Shown: positions 18,547 through 32,167, counted from the stretch's first letter. The stretch: 64,000 bases of DNA from Siderastrea siderea (GCA_964030785.1 OZ034970.1:38493401-38557400); one strand, 5' to 3'. Notes: generated by a model not told the origin, from the letters alone. Program-made: numbers and translations.

Positions 18547-21500
18547 TGTAGTGGATGGGGTTGTTAGTGAAGCAGAATCTAGCGAATATCTGACCCATCC
18601 TGAAGGTAATAACCTTGCTACTTCCGTATTCGAAATTTTAGTTTCCTGTTAATACTTTTCAGTTAATTGAATGCACACAAATATTCATGGGCGATGGTTT
18701 AGTGCAAAATCATACATGTTGATTTTCGCCACGAGTTTGACCTGTCGAACTAGCTTTTCGTCTAATTGTTTCTGAATTGCAACGAAATTCAGGAGTTAAA
18801 GAAGATAACAGCAATACCAAGACAGATGATGTCGACGCAGAAATGCCTGAAACGAAGGAAAATGGAACGGCTGCTGTTGTTGAAGACGAGGTTGTCAACG
18901 AGCAGGAACTGAAGTACTGGAAAGCTGTCAAGGAAAATCCATCGGATTTCACTAGCTGGACCTATCTTTTGCAGTTTGTTGAACAAGAGGTGTGTCAGCG
19001 TTTACCTATTTGGTTTTCATTTTAAATCTTACCCTTAGTTAATTTACTATAATGTATTTTGCCTAATTTTATTTTTGGAGCACGTTTTCGAATTCTGACA
19101 AATAATTCTCTTTGTTTCTAAAGGATAATTTTAGCCCTTTACTTGGATAAAACCATGCAAGCCAGCGTTTGTAGAAACCACTGTTGGAGGTTATTTCTTG
19201 TTGTTTTTTCAGCCTGCAGTTTGCTTTAGTCGCATGGTAAGAAGTGATTTTTGCTAACTTAGCCTTTGTTGTACTGTTTTCTCTATTTAATTAGAACAAG
19301 CTTTCTTCAGCAAGGCAAGCTTTTGAAGCTTTCTTCAAACGTTATCCTTATTGCTATGGCTACTGGAAGAAGTTTGCAGACATGGAGAGAAAGAATGGCA
19401 ATGTTGACAGAGCTAAAGAGGTATGAAGGCTAAGCATGCAGGTTCACATACCCTTAGGGTAACGCAAGGATTATCCGTTTCTTCTTCACTCACTAATGGG
19501 ACATTGAGGGGTAAACCTTGAATGGTCTTACATCCCAGGCAGGGAAGGTAGTAATACTCTTGGTCAAGTTATCATTTATTTAATATGCATTCAACTACTT
19601 TCATACTATTTCTCACAAAAAAGAGCTTTCATGAATAGAGCTTGAATCAGAAATTGTAGGCATACTAATTGCTTGGGGCTGTACTAAAACTTACTCTTCC
19701 ATGCTCCTAGTTGCTTCTTGTGAGATGCAAACCGGAGGTAATTGTTGGTAGCTTTGAGTGCAGAATGCTGGGCTTTAAAAGAAAACATTGCTTCACATTT
19801 TCTCTACTCCTGTATACAAATGAGTTATCATGAAGCTGGAGTAACTGGTGATAGACTAGCATCCAGCTTAGGGGGAGGGGTGATGGTAGTTGCTTTTTGC
19901 TTAGGCTCGTTTACGTTGTGCTAAAAAAGGTTGGCAATTCTGTCTGACGATTTTGTCCACTAAGTGGCCTATCCTGCTTGAAAGTTTGCTAAAACTTGCT
20001 TGGAAAAAAATTTCCTGAGTCAAAAATGGTAAACAACAGTCTCACATTTGTCCATTCGGTATCCAATACAGTACTGGGCAAAAGTAAGTTGACCGTCTCG
20101 ACTCAAACTCAATCCTTGATCTTCGATGTTTTCGCAAATCAAGTTTTGAGGCTCGAGTATTGAGATTTAGTTTCGAGTTTGGAGACACTCCAAGAATTTT
20201 TTGAGACTTGAATAGGGAACAATAACAACAAGTGCAGTCTCATTTACTTGTGCATGTAATAATTTCATGAGAGATCAAGGTTAAAAAAACTGCTCCCACG
20301 AAGGCAGCCATCCGCGGCCATTCATTGAAAGACACAGTTATGATGAAATGGAGTCTATTCAGCCTTTTCTCGGATTAGTCTTGTGAAAATTAATTGAGCG
20401 ATAAGCTCTCTGTTTCTTGTCTCGAAACTCGAAGCTCTCGACTGGAAACTTGACCCTCAAAGTTTTCGAGTTTCAAGGATCGAGGATCGAGTTGAGTCAT
20501 TCAAGTTTCGAGGGACTGTCAACTTACTTTTGCATGGTAAAAATCACAGCAGTCTACCATTGGGTGGTAATCATAAGGCGTGGTGGTATTTATCAGTGGA
20601 GTTAAACATAAGACAATGAGAATGATTACTTTTGGCTGGCTAGCTTACCAGCAGGCATAGTTAGGTTTGTGCAGGGGCAACTTGCAGTGACTTTGTTACC
20701 CCTGCATCCTGCGTCTCTGATACATAGAAATCCAAAAAAATGCAAAATAATTTGTGTCCTTCAGGACACACAAATGCAAGTGTGCCACGATCATATGTTC
20801 CATTTATGTAATTTAGGATCTATAACACAACTTATTTCAAAAGAAAATATCAGTTGGCTCTAAGATATATCAAGAAGTAACTTCTGAGGGAAAAAATACA
20901 AGCATTTCCTTGCATTATTAATATCTTTGATCTATTCCAATTGCCGCCATGTTTGTTTGTGATCAATTGCAAGTGGTTACGTATTTTGATGTCGAGAGGA
21001 CCCTGGGAATTAGGTCGTACCAAATAGGAAATAAAACACACTTCATACAAAGCTCGCTGAAGCCCACCATTTATGAGAGATGGGACTCATTGGTTTTGGT
21101 CTGTTACTCATTATGTTTGATGGGGTGAGTCCCAGGGACTCACTAATGGCAAAATGTAACAAAATCACTGCACTTGGCAGTGTATTGGACATGCATGCAT
21201 GTAATTTTCCATTTGTCTTCACTCAATAAATGAAAAGAAGATGCCCAGTTCTGTGGAATTTAGTTGCAAAAGGCCTTTCTGCTCCTGAAGTCCCTACAAT
21301 GCTTGAAATTCTGCCGGCAGAATATAAACGAGTCTGTTTGTGCTGCATAAGCTGGGTTTGACGTGCTATTCACAGCCATGTTTTATTTTTGTACCTTCAG
21401 GTGTTTGAGAATGCCATTGCTGCCATTCCTCTTAGCGTGGATTTGTGGGTACATTATCTCAACTTTGCTTCTCAGACTACCAAGGGTCAGCTCGATGGCC

Positions 21501-24500
21501 CACAGCTCATGCGAAGGTAACTTTGTTCTGCACAATTTGCTGTGCTAAGTACTGACATTGACTATCTGCTCTTCAGGAAACCACTCATCACTCCAAGGCT
21601 TGTCAAGGAAATAAAAATGGTTTCATTCACCTAGAGCTGGGCGCACACCAGTGGATTACTCACCGTTGATGAGTGTGTTTTTTTCAAACTTTGAGAGTTT
21701 GTTTTTGAATTTCTGAATTTCATTTCTTTGGCAGTTAATCTAACCCCCATAATTTGTTGTGCCATATGTTTCTTGTTAGTAGTTAGGTTGGTAGTGGGCA
21801 TCGCATCCCATGCTGGCCTCCTTCAGGTCATTTGGTATGGGGTACTTTACTGATGGAAAAGGTATTGCTTCAGTCCATTCAGTCCTGTTTTACATTTTTG
21901 AATCGAAAACTCAGCTGTCTCCATTCCCCAGTTATGTTACTGTCTAAGTTTGTTCCTCTGGTTCTTTTTTTATTTGTAGTTTATTTGAGCGAGCAGTGTC
22001 TTCTGCCGGTGAGGAGTTCAGGGCAGACAAACTGTGGGATGCATATATAGAGTGGGAAAAAAGCCAAGGCCAGTTGCAGAGAGTGACAGCTCTGTATGAC
22101 AGAGTCTTCAAGGTCCCTACACAGAATTACAGTCAGCATTTTGAAAAGTAAGCTCATTTCTTTGAAACCCAGCAAGGTTGGGGTTCTTATTCAACATCCC
22201 CATTACTAATTGAACATAACCATTTTTTAAAAATCCCATTTGGACTGTAATAATTATGGTTTCAGGTTTAAGCAGCACATAAACTCGAACCCCATAGCTG
22301 CGGTACTGTGCACTGAAGAACTCCTTAAGCTCAGGGCAGAAGTAGCAGCTGCTCCACCTGGTGTAACTTCTGCAGAAGCCGAACCGCTCATCAGTGTGGC
22401 TTCTACATCAACACAACCGCCAGGTACTGATAGGGTGCAACAGCATTTTGTTAGAACAGTGAAACCTTGATTTAACAAATCTCTATATAACGAAGTCCTT
22501 GGTATAACGAACAGTATTTTTCATTCCAGTAATAGTGTAATGCATGGAAAAGAACCTTGATACAATGAACCCTCTATATTACAAACCGATTTTCCCAGTC
22601 CCTTGGCACCTTGTTAAATGAAGGTTCCACTGTACTTTCATTTAAACCATAATGTAGTTTAATTTCTCGAGATCTACCTTGCTTTGTCACGGTTTGTCCA
22701 GGTTATACATGAACATCTGCTATCGTAGCCAGTCCCTAGATTGAATACCACTCCCGTGGCTGGAAAATCATCGCAACCAAGGATAGAATGTCAATGGATT
22801 CTTACTTGCTGGCAGTCAAAACAGCAGGGTAGAAAGGAGGCCAACAATCTTCAGATCCTGTGTCTGTTGTACTCGAAATTCAGGAAGTTAAGAACTTGAT
22901 GCGGCAACTCTACTAGTAAATATGTCTGTTTAGTGACTGTTTGCTCAGTCCCTGTTGCCAATAGCAACTGTACTGGTCTGTTTTGTTTTTTTGGTCTCTG
23001 CTCTAACAGTGAGCAGAGGCTTAACAGATCTACTTCCATTTAATTCACATTCAAACCTTTTTTCAATAACATTTCAAAAAGTTGCATTCAAACTTAACAC
23101 ATTAATGGGGTTCAGGGACTGTTTTTCATTAAGTGGCCATTGTCTAAGACTGACAAGCCTTGTACTTTTTTATGACAACAGTTAAGTATTTTGTGCAGTA
23201 CAAGCAATAAATTATTGTCAACTCTTGCAAATTCACAAGGTAACACACTGAACTTGCTAACACTGACAGGCAACCTTTGACAAAACAAGCTGTAGCTGTA
23301 AGCTCTACTGTTGCTCTTTACAAGCTAAAAAAAACACTGCATGGAGCAACACTTCCTTTGACATTACAAGTTTTAGCTTTTTTGTGACTCATTTAATCTG
23401 CATGAAACTGTTTGGGAAGACACTACACATTGCCTGTTTTGTATTTACTTTTACAAAGCATAGGTGAATGAAAGTGCCATCAGGTACATGTACAATAGTG
23501 AGTCGTCAGCTAGGTAAGCCAGCAAGCTCACGTGGAAGAACTTCTGATGAGCTTGTTTATGGTTCATTGCTGCTCAGACGCCATCAAATGAATTTCCACT
23601 CAGAAGGTGCCGAGACACGATAAAGGCTGTAGCTATATTGTCATTGTTTATTCGTGTGTGTTGTAGGTGTTGAGGGAGATGGAGAAGCAGATGAAGTTGC
23701 TCCTGGTACGGAGACGGCTCCTGGAGTTGAAAGTTCAGTCACTTCCCAGGTAGAAAGTTTACAACTAATGTAATGCGTGCATAACCAGCTTAAAAAGATG
23801 CCAGGTTGGATTGGTTTTTAGCAGCCCTGATTTAGGCATTTATTGGGCTCACATTGAATTTGTCATCCTAAGTAATTTGACAGTAGGTGTCATGAGGTGT
23901 CATTGCTGCCTTATACTTCTATCATATTGCCTGTTACATGTACTGCAAATCATTTTGACAAGGTTGCTGTTAGCATTAGGTGCCTCTACATGCCACTCTT
24001 GTGAGCCCTGCCCTTGTTGAAAATGCAGTGATTATTATCTTATTGAGAGAAGTTTCTCTAGGGAACAGAGTTGTTTTTACAATTAAAATGGAGAGGTCCT
24101 TTATAGTGTTTAAATTAAGAAGATACGTGAATGATTTTTCTCTCACAAGGATGATGCTGAGACAATTGCCATACGAGAGAAAGTCATTGCAGCTAGGCAA
24201 AAAGTGTATAGTGCATTGGAAGAAGAGGTACAAAAACGGTGGCCATTTGAAGAGGCTATAAAAAGACCATACTTTCACGTCAAGCCACTGGAGCGAGTTC
24301 AGCTCAAGAACTGGCGGGAATACCTAGACTTCGAAATCAGCAACGGAAATCATGAAAAGGTTGTCATTCTCTTTGAACGTTGTGTGATTGCGTGTGCACT
24401 GTATGAGGACTTTTGGCAAAGATTTGCTTCCTACATGGAAGGGCACAGCATTGAAAAATGCCGTTATGTTTATGAGAGAGCCTGCACAATACATCTGCCA

Positions 24501-27500
24501 AGAAAGCCATCCATTCACCTAGCTTGGGCTGCATTTGAAGAACAGCAAGGTGGGTGGTCTTGTTAACCTCATTTTGTACTTATTAACCCTTTAACTCATT
24601 AACGGCCGCGTGTTTTTGGATCGATTCGCTAAATTAGCAGTTGGTAATAAACAACCCCATGTGCAGTACGAAATGACAATTTATAGGCTCGAAAACACAA
24701 CACTCACTTGATCTAGAATAGTTAGAATTTCTAACTTTCGAATAAAATACACCAGTTGTCAATTAAGAATTAGCCAAAAATACAATCTTGAAGTCAAAAT
24801 TTTGAAAATTTACGCAAGAGATTCACATGTTGTCTCGCGCGTGAAATCAAACCACAACAGAGGATTTGTGTCTGTTTAGGTCAGATTACTATTTTTCGAA
24901 ATTTCATGAACGAAGATTCGCAGAAGAGGAGACAGTAAGCTTTTCTAAATAACACATTTACTAATGCACGCCTTTATTCGTTTCTGAAAACCAAACGCGT
25001 TCAATTCTTCCTTCGAAGAAGTTATTTTGAAGAGCATTTACTGATGCGAACTGTGCACGTTTTTCAAAACTTTTACGAAAACTTTAAGAAATACAAAGAA
25101 TCCTTCAATTAAGAAGTTATTTCGGTAAAAATTTACAATCAAATGTGTAATTTACTCTACCGTAGACTCGTAGAAGTGCTTGAGCCTTTCCCAGAAAGTC
25201 CGCAGTTCGAAAAATCTCTTGCGATGGAAGATTGTCCTTCGCTTTGACAAAACGGCTGTTCGTCCTCGAAAGATGTTTTCTTCGCTCTGAAAGCTCTAAA
25301 TTCCATCGCTTAACTTGTCGAGTGTTCCTTAGAGCTTCTTCTTTCGATTTTTAAGTTTCAAAAGGTAATCCTTCCTTCCGAGAGTGAGATATTGCCATCT
25401 TGAAAATTCACGCGTGAAGAGCACGGCAGCCATTTGAGTGAAATGTGATCTTCTTGGAGAGTGACAAGAAGTCTTCCCTTCTAGGACCCCCTCAAGCCTT
25501 CAAATATATGCGCAGTTGGTGGATTCTGATTGGTTGAACATTCCCAAAGACAACTAGGACAAAAGGGGACCAAAAAAGCCTTTCTAGGGGAGGCTGGGGC
25601 CAAAAGCGAACACGCGCAAAATCAAGGCCGGCTCAGGCCGGCACGGCCGTTAATGAGTTAAACCCCAATACTAATTTTCCTTACGATATCACTACGTGAT
25701 GAAACATGCAGGTCAAGAAAATAAAAAAAATTACAACCAAAGATAAAATTTCTTGATGTATGATCAAATTCTCTCAACTAATACCATAAGAAATACATTG
25801 AGAACAGTGAGGAGAATGTGCATTTTGATATTGGGGCTAAAGGATTATAAGTTCAGGGCTTTTCACAAGAGCTGGTAACTGGCAAAAATCACTATCTCTG
25901 TCAAGCCAATTTACCTGAATTTGCTGATGGCTTTCTTTTGGAAACTGATAATTTTAGTAAGCACTTAAGGGAAGAGGTCATAACAAGTGTACTCGATGAA
26001 GACCCACCTTGTGTAGGGGTAGGGGGCTATGCAAGATACCACCTGTCTGATTAGCCAAATGGACAAAATTTATTGGCCTCAAAATTTGAGTTGAGACGTT
26101 CATATTAGGTGTGCATGAAGCTTGCATTGCTGGAGAAATGGCACAGGGAGGTTTGAATCTTTTTCCTAGTTTCTACTCCTGATAGAGTGTGGGCTATACA
26201 AACAAGACACCATCTTCTAAGGTGGGGGAAGGGGGATACGTGAAGAGACCACCTGTGTTTTTGCGGAATGGTGGGTCTGAGTACAATTCTTTTGACCATT
26301 TCCCTAACTGCAACAATGTCCTCCCTTGCGGTTTAACCATTTTCTTTTTTTTATGTTGAAAACCTTGTACCCTAGATTGCTGTTGAAGTGCAAGTACAGT
26401 AGATTCCTAGGGCAAGTTGTCTAAAACTTTTAAGTCTGGCATAACTTCTAAGGTCAGATGTTTGCTCCAGTCAAAGTCGCCATTTTAATGTCTGACGTTA
26501 GCAGTTATGCCTGGCGTTAGGTTTTATGTAACTCACCCCTTCTGTAGCTGTCTCGAACGTGCTAGGGAAACAAGAAGTTGGAAATAGTCAATAGTAATTA
26601 ACTGTGCAAAATCACCCAGGAGAAACCGGTAATGCGAAGGTGGAAATTTTTGTTTTTCATTTGACATGTGTAGAGGAAGTAGTGTTCTATGCCGTCTGTG
26701 TTTTTTAGGAAATGCTGCCAAAGCATCAGAGATCCTGGCCGAGTTAGACAAGGGACTACCAGGCATCATAATGGTAAAGCTAAGAAGAATAAACCTTGAA
26801 AGACGAAGGGGAAACTTTGATGCTGTGGCTACTTTGTATGAAGAGGCCATGAATGAGACCAGTGACCAGGAACTCTCCACATTTTTTGCCATTAGATACT
26901 CAAGATTTCTGGCCAAGGTATAATACAAGACAGGTTTTGTAGACCAATTCAGTAATGAACCTTCTTTTTTCCCCACGTAATTTATGGTGAGGGCAAAGTT
27001 GAGAAGTCATTGGCTTTTCAAGTCAAGGGGAGGGTGCGATGTGGGGCTAGCTGCAATTGGTTGTTTCCAAAGGGTCCATAACTTTGCAAACTCAAACCAA
27101 AAACCCTTCGACAAGTTAGTTTAGAGTTTGAATTGCTCATTCCAGAAATAAAACTTTCTATGTCTTTGTTATCCCATATTAAGGACCTTCAGCAGTAAAA
27201 CCATTTTTTGTTTTGTTTTGTTTGTTCTTTTTTTTGGCTCACTTTGATTTTTTGTCGAATTTATGACCTAACAGGTCATGGGTATTGTGGACAAGGCACG
27301 GACAATGTTGAAAGGTGCCCTGGAAAAAGATAAGGTAAATGTAATGACTTGTCTTCACTAGTTAGTGCACTGAAAGAAAATAATGTGGTGTGAAAATCTG
27401 ATAATAATTATTATAATTTGATATCTAAAACATGTGACCCATAGCTGTATGTAAATCTACATAAACTGGGTTGCATATGCTGATATCATGCTTGGGAAAA

Positions 27501-30500
27501 TGGCAGGATTCTAAAACACAGGGCAGCTACATTTCTAAGGCAGGATAGGTGAAATCAAAACTTCTGGTCTTCAATTTCCAGGCCTGCTATCTGGTTGTCT
27601 TTTCATAGTAATGGTGCCCAACTCTCATTTCCAAGCATAAACCGCAAATCATGTTTAAAACTGGAAATCAAGCATCGTAGGGTGTCTTAGAATGGATGTC
27701 CAAAGGGCACTGTTGGCTAAATGCGAGTGCCAGAGGTTACCCTCTCCAGCTTTTTTTTTTCTTGTTTTTTTTGTTTACAAGAAATAGAAAACAAAAGGGG
27801 TTCTATTACTCCTTAAAATGTGATAGGCAGGCAACCTTAAGCTAGTGACTTTGTCCCTTCTGTGACTCTTCACTCGTTCCCTGTTGCCAACAAAAACAAG
27901 CACTGTGCAATTTTGTCATTCCTCATGGTTTAATGCACATGAGGAAATCTGCTATGTGCTACAATTCTGTTAGCTACCTACTTGCTTGTCTGGGATGAGA
28001 GAAATGTCCTGCAAAGCTGATACAAGTGAACAGGCCAGTCTGAAGTCTCAATTTAGCACAGATTCAACAAAATGCCGATGAAAGAGCCGTCCTAAAGGAA
28101 GTGGGATTGACTGGAATCTCAAAGTACTTAGAGACAAATCCAGAACACTCTTTCTAATGTGAAGAAAGAAGATGTGTTTATTGTACATCCTGATTGATAT
28201 GAAGAATGATATATATATATACCTGATTGATATAAAAAGGGTAGTGTTTGAGTTCAATATTAACCAGGTTGTCTACATGCACTTCTGGTACCATGCATAC
28301 CACTGGTTAAATTTAAGCTTGAGCACACCACAGGGAAACGTTACCTAATTTGGAATCAAAGATGGCACGTTTTGTCATCAACCATTTGTATTGAGTCTCA
28401 TGATGAATGTTTACACCCGCAACTGTCGACCAAAAAGAAGCTTGTTTTTTTGTCGTTTATAGACGCTTTTTCTTCAGATCATTTTATTTAAACAGTGGCT
28501 AAGCTCAGTGTCATTCAAACTTCATAAGAAACACAACTTAATAGCAGGGCCAAAAATCACTTAATTGCCTTTTAAACTTCAAAACTTTGGTGACAAAACC
28601 TGTGTGATGGCAAATTTGGTCATGTTTTTTTCATGGCTTGGCTTGGAGGCAACAGGTATTAATTTTTCAGGCTTCAATGAAAGGGCTAGTAATTCAGGCT
28701 TACAACAAAAAAGACTAGTAACTTGTGGCATACTTGAGCTGTGAATTAATTGTAAATTTCTTGCCTCTTGTTAGGATAACAAGAGATTATACCTACAGTT
28801 GTTAGACTTGGAGCTTGGTATATATCCAGTGAGTGAGGAGAAGGTAGAAGAGGTGTTTGACTTAGTCAAGGATAGCGAGCTGGATACTGAAGTCAAACAG
28901 TCATTCTCCCAGAGAAGGGTGGAGTTTCTTGAAGATTTTAGTGCCAGCATTGCTAAAATCATGGCAGCCCAGGAGAATCATGCAAGGCTGTACAAAGGAA
29001 AATCTACTTTGATCCCTCTGAGTGGCAGAAAAAGATCACAAGAAGGAGAGAGGTATGTCGTGAAATTAATCATGCCTACAGGTTAAATTAATTGAATAAA
29101 AAGACAACATGAACAGAGCTTGAAATAATTTCCCGGCTGGCGCCGGTCAAGTTGTCCGGTCAAACTTATTTTTGCTCGGACACAACCCATTTTTGGCCGG
29201 ACAAATATCCATTACGTCATATCTCTATAAAATCCCCCCTCCCCCCGCATAATGTTTACATATCAAGCAAGTACATTTTCTACGCCTTTATTGTACATGC
29301 AGCCTCGAACTCAATGCTGGAACGCACGGTACAGCCGCAAAGTTCGGCAGAATCAATATTACATTTGTGCATACAACTATCGCTTCAGTTCTTTGTCTTC
29401 TATACGGTTAAATTTTAATACCTACTTAAGTCGTGAAGTTGATGGAATATGTGAACTTTCTGTTTAAATGGTTTGTTTCCCTTGAAAATCACCTCTCAGG
29501 GATGTTTCGTCAATCTCGGAATTTAGACCTAGAGTGATTCACACAAAATGTCGACAAGTCGACAAATAAATGTAAACTTGCTTTCTTTTTATTGGACCGG
29601 ACCTTTGTACCGACACTGAGAGGCACTGTTAATTCACACCGCTACACACGCTTTCTCCGGAACACCCGCTAATTTGCGGTGACGGCTTGATGAATGACAA
29701 AGCGAAAATTTGCAACCACCGGAAATTTTACAACCACTATTATGAATCATTTGTTAAAAGTTTTTGGTCTGGTAGTATCTCGTTCTGTCTTTCTCCTTTT
29801 CATTCACGAACGCCAATAATGTTGAAGCTTTAAAAATTTAAAATTTTCTTTACAAGGGTAAACGACCGGACAAATTGTCCGGCCATCCAAGGATTTGACC
29901 GGACAAAACCTATTTTTGACCGGACATTGTCCGTTGACCGGCCGTTATTTCAAGCCCTGATGAAGAACATTCTAGGGTAGCAGGGTTAATTTCTAAGGCA
30001 ATTTTAAAGGTAATGGCTCGTTATAATTTCAAAATATTCTTTGAGCAATTTTCATGGCATGTGATTCAGTCATAATCAGTGATTTAAGAAATTGGTCCAG
30101 ATGATCTATTTTGAAATTTTAATCAATTCCCATCAGAAGGATGTAGGCAACCTTTTGCTAGTGGATGTGTCTTTTCTGTGACTTTTCACTCGTTCCCTGT
30201 TGCCAACAGAAATAGCATTTTGGCAACTTTCCGGTCCCTGTGGTTCATTGCATGGACTTTTTTGTTATCTGCTACAATTCTGAAGACGATTGCGATCACT
30301 TTCTTTCAACATAATAGAGAGGTTTTTGATTATGATGGAAAAATAGTTTTGTTTGACTTGTGTACTACATTTACATTGTGTCAACATTTTGCCCTTCAAA
30401 TTCAATTCAAAGGCATTGTTACTTTCTAAATTTTATTCATTGATTCTGTGTTGTATTATCCCAGAACGATTTTGAAGGTTTTATTTCATTGTTGTGTTAC

Positions 30501-32167
30501 ATACTTTTTAGTAAAACCTAAATTCTGAAGTTCAAATCTCAACCAACAGTTTTTATTTCGATGTCATCAACTGTTTTAGTGTGCCAGACAATAGAAAGTT
30601 TAGATCACTGGGTTCAGAAGTTCATAGAATCACTGTGTGCAATTATTAAGAGACTTTGGTCCATTTTGTGTGTATTTGGTTTTTAGGGTTCTGATAGATA
30701 ATTGCGGTTGTTATAATTATTATGATGGATGGCAGTGCAAAACATTATTGTTGGTTGAGTTTTTAACTTGAGAAATTGCACTCCTTTAGTAATCACCTTC
30801 AGTTAATTTCCTTTCTTCCTATCACAGCTCAGATATCAAGTCCAAAGTAGCTAAAAGTGAAGAGGTAGTTGCTGATAGCAGCCAGCAAGTTACTAGTGCA
30901 GCACTGACAGGTGCTGAGGCCTATAACCATGCCTATTCTTCAGCTGCTGCCTACACTGGGGCTGCTTCAGCCTATAGCTATGCCACACCCCAGAGCCAGT
31001 GGGCAGCTTACTCTGCAGCACACCCGGTAAGATCATATTCTGATGGGATTATGTGTACAGTAGAATCTCAGCCACTCAAATTCCTGATAACTCAAAACCT
31101 TTGTGTAAATGGTTTGAACCCAGGAGACATAAGTCGGTGTAGTATGATTGTCGGGGTGTTTGTGATAACATTGACTGGCGTTTCGACAGCCTGAGTGGCT
31201 GGGTAATTAGGCTACGAGTCTCCATTGTTTAATTTTTGAGAAAGTCTGTTTACAAACTTGTATCTGTGGTGTTGTTAGAATATAGTAAGGGCTGATTTAG
31301 ACGGTACAATTATTGCTTATGACTGTCCTATGTGACTTTTGTAGTAGGTGCTGCTCGCATCAGACAATGATCGTAAACTCATCATTCTAACATTTTGATT
31401 TGGCTAGGACTGTCATAGGGTTTTAAAACATGTTTCAAAATCATTTTGCATTCTTCGTGTTGTGTGCAGCTGTTTTGAAGATGTTGTACAATATATGTGT
31501 GATCGAGACAACATGATTCATGTTGCAGACCTGACATGAGCAAGTCGCATACAGCAACCATAAGCAAAAATCGTACTGTCCAAATTGGCCCTAAGTGGCA
31601 ACCTTGCTAGTGGACATGTCTCTCCAATGACTGCCTGCTCGTTCCCTGTTGCCAATAGCAACTGTACTGCTCTACTTGCATTGATCTCTGTTCTTATGGT
31701 GAGCAGAGGCAAAGTAGATGTAGTATCATTGATTTACTGTACTTTAATCACAAGGCCTTATGTCAGTATTGTATTATAGACCACCGGTCATTCATCATGT
31801 GAAAAGAAACCTACGTCATCCATACATATTAGAATTCAACAAAATAAGATTGACCCTGGTGTATGTGTACATGTATCTAAAAGGCCTTAGTTTTGTCTCT
31901 TTTTGCCTTTGCCATGATCAAGTGATATAGAACAAAAGAATAATACAAAGAAAGGTGCACCAATACACAATAGCTAGCCAACAGTGGCTTCTGTAACGTC
32001 AAAAAACACCCTTGCCTCCTAACACTTTTCATCTCCATTTAAAAGGGGAAAAACAACAAAATCAACAACGACTTAACATTGTTGGCATTTTGTTTCAGAA
32101 TGCCTACAGTTACAGTCAGTGGTATCAACAGTATGGTGCAGCGTATGGGCATGCACACCAAGAGTAA
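18539..32167 (+). CDS. PRPF39: Pre-mRNA-processing factor 39 (U1 snRNP-associated), 13 exons, 709 aa
   Basis: Exons are 18539-18605, 18793-18989, 19295-19420, 21401-21516, 21980-22147, 22266-22423, 23667-23749, 24150-24549, 26709-26917, 27275-27334, 28775-29052, 30828-31026 and 32099-32167; the CDS is 2130 nt and in frame throughout. The protein is a chain of HAT helical repeats. It matches human PRPF39 (669 aa) at ENPSDFTSWTYLLQFVEQE, RYPYCYGYWKKFADME, IPLSVDLW, KRPYFHVKPLERVQLKNW, ERACTIHLPRKP, WAAFEEQQG, LRRINLERRRGNF and FSQRRVEFLEDF. PRPF39 scaffolds alternative U1 snRNP in 5' splice-site recognition in the nucleus. The N-terminus and the segment after exon 6 are acidic and low-complexity. 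The last two exons encode a Tyr/Ala/Gln-rich tail, like the Tyr-rich tail of the human protein. Introns hold many transposons, including all four family C repeats. Confidence 0.95.
20074..20537. mobile_element. MITE with TA flanks, PRPF39 intron 3
   Basis: The left end is CTGGGCAAAAGTAAGTTGAC and the right end folded back is CCATGCAAAAGTAAGTTGAC. TA occurs on both sides (20072-20073 and 20538-20539), as for Tc1/mariner-type elements. Inner sequence repeats CTCGA-type motifs. No ORF. Confidence 0.75.
22457..22632. mobile_element. Pogo/Tigger-like MITE, PRPF39 intron 6
   Basis: The left end is CAGTGAAACCTTGATTTAAC; the right end folded back is CAGTGGAACCTTCATTTAAC. Ends of the type CAGT-GAACCTC with internal TATAACGAA motifs are typical of pogo/Tigger elements. 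TA follows the right end; the left flank is no longer TA. It begins 33 bp past exon 6. Confidence 0.7.
22900..23040 (+). repeat. Dispersed repeat family C, copy 1 (PRPF39 intron 6)
   Basis: It has the pattern GGCAAC..CTAGTA..TGACT..CTC, then CCCTGTTGCCAATAGCAAC, followed by GTGAGCAGAGGC. Copies 1 and 4 (31598-31700) resemble each other most. Confidence 0.65.
24595..25657. mobile_element. 1.06-kb TTAA-flanked non-autonomous element, PRPF39 intron 8
   Basis: The ends are CTCATTAACGGCCGCG and its inverted form CGGCCGTTAATGAG, each directly next to TTAA (24591-24594 and 25658-25661). TTAA target sites are the mark of piggyBac-type transposition. No transposase ORF was seen, so mobilisation would have to be in trans. 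Confidence 0.8.
25712..25850 (-). repeat. Dispersed repeat family A, copy 3
   Basis: Diverged minus-oriented copy in PRPF39 intron 8, ending TTTTGATATTGGGGCTAAAG on the plus strand. It is next to the TTAA element. Confidence 0.65.
27826..27960 (+). repeat. Dispersed repeat family C, copy 2 (PRPF39 intron 10)
   Basis: Contains GGCAACCTTAAGCTAGTGAC and CACTCGTTCCCTGTTGCCAA. Confidence 0.65.
29114..29959. mobile_element. 0.85-kb non-autonomous DNA element, PRPF39 intron 11
   Basis: The left end is CAGAGCTTGAAATAATTTCC and the right end folded back is CAGGGCTTGAAATAACGGCC. ATGAA flanks both sides (29109-29113 and 29960-29964) as a 5-bp target duplication. Subterminal GGCCGGACAA/TTGTCCGGTC motifs repeat at both ends and may be transposase-binding sites. 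No ORF. Confidence 0.8.
30143..30262 (+). repeat. Dispersed repeat family C, copy 3 (PRPF39 intron 11)
   Basis: Contains GGCAACCTTTTGCTAGTGGA and CACTCGTTCCCTGTTGCCAA. Confidence 0.65.
31598..31700 (+). repeat. Dispersed repeat family C, copy 4 (PRPF39 intron 12)
   Basis: Contains GGCAACCTTGCTAGTGGACA and GCTCGTTCCCTGTTGCCAAT. GTGAGCAGAGGC follows shortly after, as in copy 1. Confidence 0.65.

Noticed and set aside
31050..31120. Possible pogo-like end (CAGTAGAATCTCAGCCACTC) in PRPF39 intron 12
   Set aside because: No matching inverted end was located within a plausible distance.
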